This document shows, piece by piece, positions 14,287 to 18,369 of a DNA stretch of 18,369 nt. The notes beneath the pieces were generated by a model, which was not told the DNA's origin, searched no databases, and saw nothing but the letters and a program-made list of their open reading frames with translations. The stretch spans positions 1-18,369 of the forward strand of contig JAIYCF010000134.1 of assembly GCA_027488165.1 (NCBI GenBank), given 5' to 3'. The stretch's first letter is position 1, and each line of letters starts with the position of its first letter. The DNA comes from Streptomycetaceae bacterium (GTDB lineage: Bacteria; Actinomycetota; Actinomycetes; Nanopelagicales; Nanopelagicaceae). A program made the translations under genes and the position numbers.

Positions 14287-14739
14287 TTACTTTGCGATCT
14301 GTGAAACTTGGTTGAATACATATGGTGTTGGTGATTGAGCAGCGTGTGGGTGCTCAGGTCCTGCGTAAACCTTTAGCTTTGATGCAACCTGCTGGCCAAG
14401 ACGGTTCTTTGGAAGCATTCCCTTGATCGCCTTTTCAACAGCGCGTGTTGGGTGCTTCTCAATTAGCTCGCCGTAAACAGTTGAAGTTAAACCGCCTGGG
14501 AAACCTGAGTGGCGGTGTTCAAACTTTGAAAGCGCTTTGTTACCTGAAAGAGCGATCTTTTCTGCGTTGATGATTACAACGAAGTCGCCCATATCCATGT
14601 GTGGAGCAAATGTTGGCTTGTGCTTACCGCGAAGAAGAACTGCAGCATGAGTTGCAAGGCGGCCAAGAACTACATCTTGTGCATCGATGACGTGCCACTT
14701 ACGGACGACATCTCCGGCCTTAGGACTATATGTACGCAT
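14287..14739 (-). CDS. rplM: 50S ribosomal protein L13
   Basis: Ribosomal protein L13 (uL13), 150 residues, an early-assembling 23S rRNA binder. Visible signatures are RKWHVIDAQDVVLGRLATHAAVLLRGKHKPTF at residues 13-44 read in sections, GDFVVIINAEKIALSGNK (51-68), the HSGFPGG loop and AIKGMLPKNRLGQ (104-116). Length is typical. The ATG at 14739 is preceded by AAGAAGG about 8-12 nt upstream as ribosome-binding site. It is the first gene after a 153-nt gap with a good promoter and structured leader, and heads the rplM-rpsI-glmM-glmS series. Confidence 0.98.
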   Translation of the reverse strand: MRTYSPKAGDVVRKWHVIDAQDVVLGRLATHAAVLLRGKHKPTFAPHMDMGDFVVIINAEKIALSGNKALSKFEHRHSGFPGGLTSTVYGELIEKHPTRAVEKAIKGMLPKNRLGQQVASKLKVYAGPEHPHAAQSPTPYVFNQVSQIAK

Positions 14740-14824
14740 GCTTTATTACCTTCTTCTTTTAGTGAGCTTTGATAAATCTGGTGGTACTGCCTTCGGCACC
14801 GTATCTGGTGCAGATCTGGTGCAG
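14740..14824 (-). promoter_or_regulatory. structured rplM leader with an 11-bp tandem repeat
   Basis: The predicted 5' UTR of rplM-rpsI, about 85 nt, holds an exact tandem repeat of ATCTGGTGCAG on the plus strand (14803-14813 and 14814-14824). The GCACC at 14796-14800 can pair with GGTGC in either repeat copy (14807-14811 or 14818-14822), or instead take part in a TGCC-TTC-GGCA hairpin (14788-14798) extended by GG/CC pairing. These folds exclude each other. Ribosomal protein L13 operons have leaders in other phyla; similarity to those was not tested. Confidence 0.45.
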
Positions 14825-14831
14825 AGGAGGA

Positions 14832-14860
14832 ACTTTACCTTTCATGCGTAGCAGGGTCAA
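14832..14860 (-). promoter_or_regulatory. sigma-A type promoter of rplM-rpsI
   Basis: On the minus strand TTGACC (14860-14855; five of six to TTGACA) and TAAAGT (14837-14832) are separated by exactly 17 nt. The expected transcription start is near 14825, giving a leader of about 85 nt before rplM. It is the best promoter in the window and sits in the only larger gap between the ABC-F gene and rplM. No clear terminator separates it from the ABC-F gene. Confidence 0.7.
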
Positions 14861-14892
14861 AATGGCCTAAATCCACGCATACGGCCCGCCCC

Positions 14893-16494
14893 TTAATGGT
14901 CGAAGATCGGCTCTGGGCTCTCATATACCTGTCCATTGGCCCCGAAGATCAAGAATCGGGTAAATCCGCGGGTAAACCAACGATCGTGAGTAACGGAGAG
15001 AACGGTTCCTTCATATCGATCGAGGGCGTTTTCCAAACTTTCTGCGCTCGCCAGATCTAAGTTATCGGTTGGCTCATCAAGTAATAACAAAGTCGAACCA
15101 GATAGTTCTAGCAATAAGACTTGGAAGCGCGCTTGCTGTCCACCAGAAAGTGAAGAGAACTTCTGTTCTGCTTGCTTATCAATTTCATATTTACGCAAGA
15201 CGCCTTTAGCAGGGCCGAGCTGCAGTGAATATGTCTCCCACAAGATTTCGAGCAAAGTCTTTGATTCAAATTCTGGGTGGGCATGGGTCTGGGCGAAGTA
15301 ACCGATTTCCACGCGCGCACCAACTTTAAAAGTGCCGCTGTATTTAACAGTTTCATCGCCCGCGATCATGCGCAGGAAGTGAGATTTGCCGGTGCCATTC
15401 TTACCTAAAACCGCGATGCGATCGCCGAAGAAGACTTCAAAGTTGAATGGTTCAGTTAAGTTGGCAAGAGATAAGTTTTCAAAGGTAAGTGCGCGTAGCC
15501 CAGTGCGACCGCCACGTAGACCAACTTTTACATCTTGTTCGATTGGCGGCGCCTCTGGCGGACCAATTTCTTCAAACTTACGTAAGCGGGTTTGCATGGC
15601 TCGATACTTGCTTGCCATATCTGGCGAGATAGCTGCTTGCACTTGCAGGGTCTTAACCAAATCAATTAAGCGCTGATGTTCTTGTTCCCAGCGCAAGAGC
15701 ATTTCGGCAAATCGCTCGTTGCGAGCCTTACGAGCATCGTGCCATGTAGAAAACTTTCCACCATGCACCCAGGTGGTGTTTCCATTTACACCTTGTTCTA
15801 GAGTCACAATTCGATTGGCGGTGTTTTCAAGTAGTTCTCGATCGTGGCTAACAAATAGAACGGTCTTCTTAGTTGCACCGATAACTTCTTCCAGCCAACG
15901 CTTTGATGGAACATCAAGGTAGTTATCTGGCTCATCAAGAAGTAGAACTTCTTCGGGGCCTTCTAGCAGCGCGCGAAGAACCAATTTCTTCTGCTCTCCC
16001 CCAGATAAAGTGTTTACCTTTCGAGCAGCAACTTGTTCAAAAGATTTATTGAGCATTTCAGTGCAGCAAACATCCCAGATTAATTCGAAGTCATATCCCC
16101 CGGCATCGCCCCAATCGATAATCGCTTGGGCGTAATTCATCTGATCTTTCTCAGATCCACTGGCATTCATTGCAGCTTCTGTTGTGACAACTTTTTCGGC
16201 TGCATCACGGATGCGCTTTGGCGCGATTGAAAGTAATAAATCGCGCACAGTTGATTCGTCGCGAACTGATCCAATGAACTGGCGCATCACACCGAGACCA
16301 CCAGTAATTGCAACTGAACCTTCGTCAGGTTTTAAATCGCCGCAGATCATGCGAATTAGAGTTGTCTTGCCTGATCCGTTCGGGCCAATCAGAGCAACCT
16401 TTGCACCATCACCAACGCGAAATGAGACATCGTTTAATAAAACTCGACCATCAGAGAGCGAATACTCGACCGCGCTTACATCGATATGGCCCAT
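14893..16494 (-). CDS. ABC-F family ATPase (ribosome-associated, non-transport)
   Basis: A 533-residue protein with two ABC ATPase domains and no membrane segment, typical of ABC-F translation factors that act at the ribosomal E site or protect ribosomes from antibiotics. Domain 1 has Walker A GPNGSGKT (37-44), signature LSGGEQKK (163-170) and Walker B VLLLDEPDNYLD (183-194). The linker at about 245-320 is charged and helical (the P-site tRNA interaction motif). Domain 2 has Walker A GKNGTGKS (364-371), signature LSGGQQAR (449-456) and Walker B LLLLDEPTDNLD (469-480). Both nucleotide sites are intact. The ATG at 16494 overlaps the truA stop as TAATG. A housekeeping role is more likely than antibiotic resistance given the conserved setting, but the subfamily is not determined. 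Confidence 0.93.
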   Translation of the reverse strand: MGHIDVSAVEYSLSDGRVLLNDVSFRVGDGAKVALIGPNGSGKTTLIRMICGDLKPDEGSVAITGGLGVMRQFIGSVRDESTVRDLLLSIAPKRIRDAAEKVVTTEAAMNASGSEKDQMNYAQAIIDWGDAGGYDFELIWDVCCTEMLNKSFEQVAARKVNTLSGGEQKKLVLRALLEGPEEVLLLDEPDNYLDVPSKRWLEEVIGATKKTVLFVSHDRELLENTANRIVTLEQGVNGNTTWVHGGKFSTWHDARKARNERFAEMLLRWEQEHQRLIDLVKTLQVQAAISPDMASKYRAMQTRLRKFEEIGPPEAPPIEQDVKVGLRGGRTGLRALTFENLSLANLTEPFNFEVFFGDRIAVLGKNGTGKSHFLRMIAGDETVKYSGTFKVGARVEIGYFAQTHAHPEFESKTLLEILWETYSLQLGPAKGVLRKYEIDKQAEQKFSSLSGGQQARFQVLLLELSGSTLLLLDEPTDNLDLASAESLENALDRYEGTVLSVTHDRWFTRGFTRFLIFGANGQVYESPEPIFDH

Positions 16495-17330
16495 TAATTG
16501 GCCTCTTCTTCGCGGCGGGCAACAGTTTTCTTGGCGCGTTCTAATAGCTCTGCTGCATCTGGGTAATCGACTTTGTAGAGAGTGAGCCCGCGTGCAGGAA
16601 AGACTAAAGAATCGCTGACGCGTTCTTTATCTTCAAGGAGCGTCGTAATCCATTCTGGGTCTTTGCGGCCATCGGCCACGCAAACGATTGCGCCAACCAA
16701 ATTGCGCACCATTGAATAACAGAAGGCATCGGCCACAACATCTGCCACTAGAACACCTTCGGCATCGCGGCGCCATTGGTAGGTTTCAAGGGTGCGGATC
16801 GTTGTTGCACCTTCTCGGTACTTACAAAAAGCTGCGTAATTGTGGGTGCCCAGCAGTAAGGCACTGGCGCGGTTCATTAAATCCATATCAAGCGGGCGAT
16901 ACCAAGATGCAGTGTTTAACCGGGCAAGAGGCTGGATAACTTTATTTTCATCCAGAATGCGGTATTCGTAGTATCGGCGAAGCGCAGAAAAACGAGCATG
17001 GAATGCTGGCGGCGCAATCTCAATCCCATTGATTCGCACATCTTCGTCAAGAATTCGATTTAACTTATAACCCAGGTCTTCGATGCCCATCTCTTCTGGG
17101 ACATCAACGTGGATAACCTGGCCGGTTGCATGAACGCCGGCATCGGTACGGCCGGCAACGATTGTTTCAACGTTTACTCGTGCAATTTTCGAAATTGCTT
17201 CTTCAATACAAGCTTGCACAGTGCGGCGATCAGGTTGAATCGCCCAACCCGAAAAGTTTGTTCCGTCGTAGGCAATATCCACCCGTAAACGACGAAACCC
17301 ACTCTCGGGATAGAGAGTGGGTTCGGTCAT
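16494..17330 (-). CDS. truA: tRNA pseudouridine(38-40) synthase
   Basis: TruA isomerises uridines 38-40 in the anticodon arm of tRNAs. The 278-residue protein has IAYDGTNFSGWAIQPDRRTVQ (19-39 read in sections), the catalytic Asp63 in the motif GRTDAGVHATGQ, and FHARFSALRRYYEYRI in the middle. Further on are FCYSMVRNLVG and the Lys/Arg-rich C-terminus. The ATG at 17330 lies 34 nt after rplQ. A perfect 11-bp hairpin covers codons 3-12 of this reading, so a downstream GTG (17282), still upstream of the first conserved segment, may be the true start. It overlaps the ABC-F gene by TAATG. rplQ-truA order is conserved in actinobacteria and beyond. Confidence 0.95.
   Translation of the reverse strand: MTEPTLYPESGFRRLRVDIAYDGTNFSGWAIQPDRRTVQACIEEAISKIARVNVETIVAGRTDAGVHATGQVIHVDVPEEMGIEDLGYKLNRILDEDVRINGIEIAPPAFHARFSALRRYYEYRILDENKVIQPLARLNTASWYRPLDMDLMNRASALLLGTHNYAAFCKYREGATTIRTLETYQWRRDAEGVLVADVVADAFCYSMVRNLVGAIVCVADGRKDPEWITTLLEDKERVSDSLVFPARGLTLYKVDYPDAAELLERAKKTVARREEEAN
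17296..17323 (-). terminator. perfect 11-bp hairpin at the 5' end of truA (terminator or attenuator)
   Basis: AACCCACTCTC (17296-17306) and GAGAGTGGGTT (17313-17323) form a perfect 11-bp stem with a 6-nt loop. It lies 41 nt after the rplQ stop and has terminator-like strength, but on the minus strand only short T runs follow (TTTCGTCGTTTACG after GGG). It overlaps codons 3-12 of the longest truA reading. It may partly terminate the rpoA-rplQ transcript, or hinder truA initiation, or imply a later truA start. Confidence 0.5.
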
Positions 17331-17364
17331 TTAATTATTTGCTTTGCTAGTTAAAACTTGAGAA

Positions 17365-17730
17365 TTACTTATCTTTCTCAGTTAGAACTTCGATTACTGC
17401 CATTGGCGCGTTATCGCCCTTGCGAGGACCAATCTTGGTGATACGTGTGTATCCGCCTTCGCGAGTTGCAAAACGTGGACCGATTTCAGTAAAGAGTGTG
17501 TGAACAACGCTCTTATTTGCAATGCGAGCCATTACTTCACGACGTGCTGGAAGATCGCCCTTCTTTGCGAAGGTGATTAGCTTCTCAGCCAAAGGACGTA
17601 GGCGCTTAGCCTTTGCCTCTGTTGTTGTGATCTTTCCGTGCTCGAACAACTGCTCAGCAAGTGTGCGAAGGATTAAACGCTCATGTGATGGGCCGGAACC
17701 CAAACGAGGACCTTTAGTTGGTTTTGGCAT
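17365..17730 (-). CDS. rplQ: 50S ribosomal protein L17
   Basis: Ribosomal protein L17 (bL17), 121 residues, a bacterium-specific large-subunit protein near the exit tunnel. Signatures are RLGSGPSHERLILRTLAEQLFEHGKITTTEAKAKRLRPLAEKLIT in the first half (read in segments), VHTLFTEIGPRFATREGGYTRI and the C-terminal APMAVIEVL. The start ATG at 17730 has AGGAGA 8 nt upstream that overlaps the rpoA stop. It follows rpoA by 11 nt, the near-universal rpoA-rplQ arrangement. Many actinobacterial L17 proteins carry a long C-terminal extension; this one stops directly after the core. Confidence 0.98.
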   Translation of the reverse strand: MPKPTKGPRLGSGPSHERLILRTLAEQLFEHGKITTTEAKAKRLRPLAEKLITFAKKGDLPARREVMARIANKSVVHTLFTEIGPRFATREGGYTRITKIGPRKGDNAPMAVIEVLTEKDK

Positions 17731-17741
17731 TGTCGTATCTC

Positions 17742-18369
17742 CTAGGCCTGATCTGCTTCAGCGAAGTCGTCGTCTGATGCATTGAAGTTCTGGTGCTTTG
17801 TTGGATCGAATCCAGCTGGGCTGTCCTTAAGAGACATTCCCATTGAGACAAGCTTTGCCTTAATCTCATCGATGGACTTTGAACCAAAGTTACGGATATC
17901 GAGTAGGTCTGCCTCTGAACGGTTAACCAACTCTCCAACTGTGTGAATGCCTTCGCGCTTCAAGCAGTTGTATGAGCGAACTGTTAGATCGAGATCTTCG
18001 ATTGGAAGTGCAAGATCAGCAGCGAGAGCAGCATCCATAACAGATGGCCCCATCTCGATACCTTCTGCATCAACGTTAAGTTCGCGAGCAAGTCCGAAGA
18101 GTTCAACAAGAGTCTTACCAGCTGATGCAACTGCATCGCGTGGCTTCATTGATGGCTTTGTTTCAACATCAACAACAAGACGATCGAAGTCTGTGCGCTG
18201 TTCAACGCGAGTTGCTTCTACCTTGTATGTAACCTTCAAAACTGGTGAATAGATTGAGTCAACAGGAATGCGACCGATCTCGGCACCCGCTTGCTTGTTC
18301 TGCACTGCAGTGACATAGCCACGGCCGCGCTCGACAGTAAGTTCGATTTCAAGGTTTGCCTTGCCGTTA
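17742..18369 (-). CDS. rpoA: RNA polymerase subunit alpha (partial, N-terminus outside window)
   Basis: The C-terminal 208 residues of RpoA, which nucleates RNA polymerase assembly and contacts UP elements and activators. The reading frame is open to the window edge, starting NGKANLEIELTVERGRGY and continuing AVQNKQAGAEIGRIPVDSIYSPV, the end of the N-terminal dimerisation domain. The linker follows (DVETKPSMKPRDAVASAGKTLVELF), then the alpha-CTD with IEDLDLTVRSYNCLKREGI, TVGELVNRSEADLLDIRNFG and SIDEIKAKL. The tail FNASDDDFAEADQA is acidic. The apparent internal GTG at 18305 is not a start. Roughly the first 110-130 residues lie outside. rplQ follows at 11 nt. Confidence 0.98.
   Translation of the reverse strand, partial: NGKANLEIELTVERGRGYVTAVQNKQAGAEIGRIPVDSIYSPVLKVTYKVEATRVEQRTDFDRLVVDVETKPSMKPRDAVASAGKTLVELFGLARELNVDAEGIEMGPSVMDAALAADLALPIEDLDLTVRSYNCLKREGIHTVGELVNRSEADLLDIRNFGSKSIDEIKAKLVSMGMSLKDSPAGFDPTKHQNFNASDDDFAEADQA

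Noticed and set aside
14893..16494. ABC-F protein as an antibiotic resistance determinant
   Set aside because: The gene is coupled to truA in a conserved housekeeping neighbourhood and nothing in it points to a resistance subfamily.
18240..18305. A start of rpoA at GTG 18305
   Set aside because: The frame stays open to the window edge and the upstream residues (LEIELTVERGRGY) are conserved RpoA sequence, so the gene is truncated by the window, not short.
1..18369. CRISPR arrays, insertion sequences, phage or toxin-antitoxin genes
   Set aside because: No repeat-spacer pattern, transposase, integrase or toxin-like small gene pair was seen on either strand.

Overview
This window is a chromosomal segment of a bacterium, most probably a small-genome actinobacterium. 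Every supported gene lies on the minus strand, so transcription runs from right to left. The order rpoA-rplQ-truA, rplM-rpsI-glmM-glmS, acpS-alr and tsaE-tsaB-rimI-tsaD is the classic actinobacterial arrangement, as known from Mycobacterium. Base composition is by eye below 50% GC, packing is extreme (ATGA and TAATG overlaps throughout) and GTG starts are frequent. Together these suggest a freshwater acI-type lineage (Nanopelagicales, Planktophila-like). That placement is an inference, not a proven identity.

Right block (18369 to 14893): the 3' part of rpoA, then rplQ, truA and an ABC-F ATPase. A strong hairpin sits exactly at the 5' end of truA. Middle block (14892 to 8433): a recognisable promoter and a structured leader precede rplM-rpsI, followed by glmM and glmS (amino-sugar supply for the cell wall), a PAP2-type membrane phosphatase, acpS and alr (D-alanine supply). 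Spacing is 23 nt or less, or genes overlap.

Left-centre block (8436 to 1858): a complete Liv/HAAT-type ABC transporter (two ATPases, two permeases, one binding protein) plus a secreted alpha/beta-hydrolase. It is inserted between alr and tsaE, which are normally neighbours, and the first transporter gene overlaps alr by ATGA. The binding protein and hydrolase follow a 150-175 nt gap carrying a perfect inverted repeat and two hairpins, so they may have their own control. A textbook symmetric terminator closes this block.

Left block (1820 to 1): tsaE, tsaB, rimI and tsaD, four genes chained by three ATGA overlaps, making the tRNA t6A37 modification enzymes and an N-acetyltransferase; tsaD runs off the window. 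tsaE may be transcribed leaderlessly.

The window is mostly conserved core genome. The accessory part is the transporter-hydrolase island, whose substrate cannot be read from the sequence. I saw no tRNA, rRNA, CRISPR array, insertion sequence or phage gene. No gene-free stretch exceeds 300 bases; the longest is about 175 nt.
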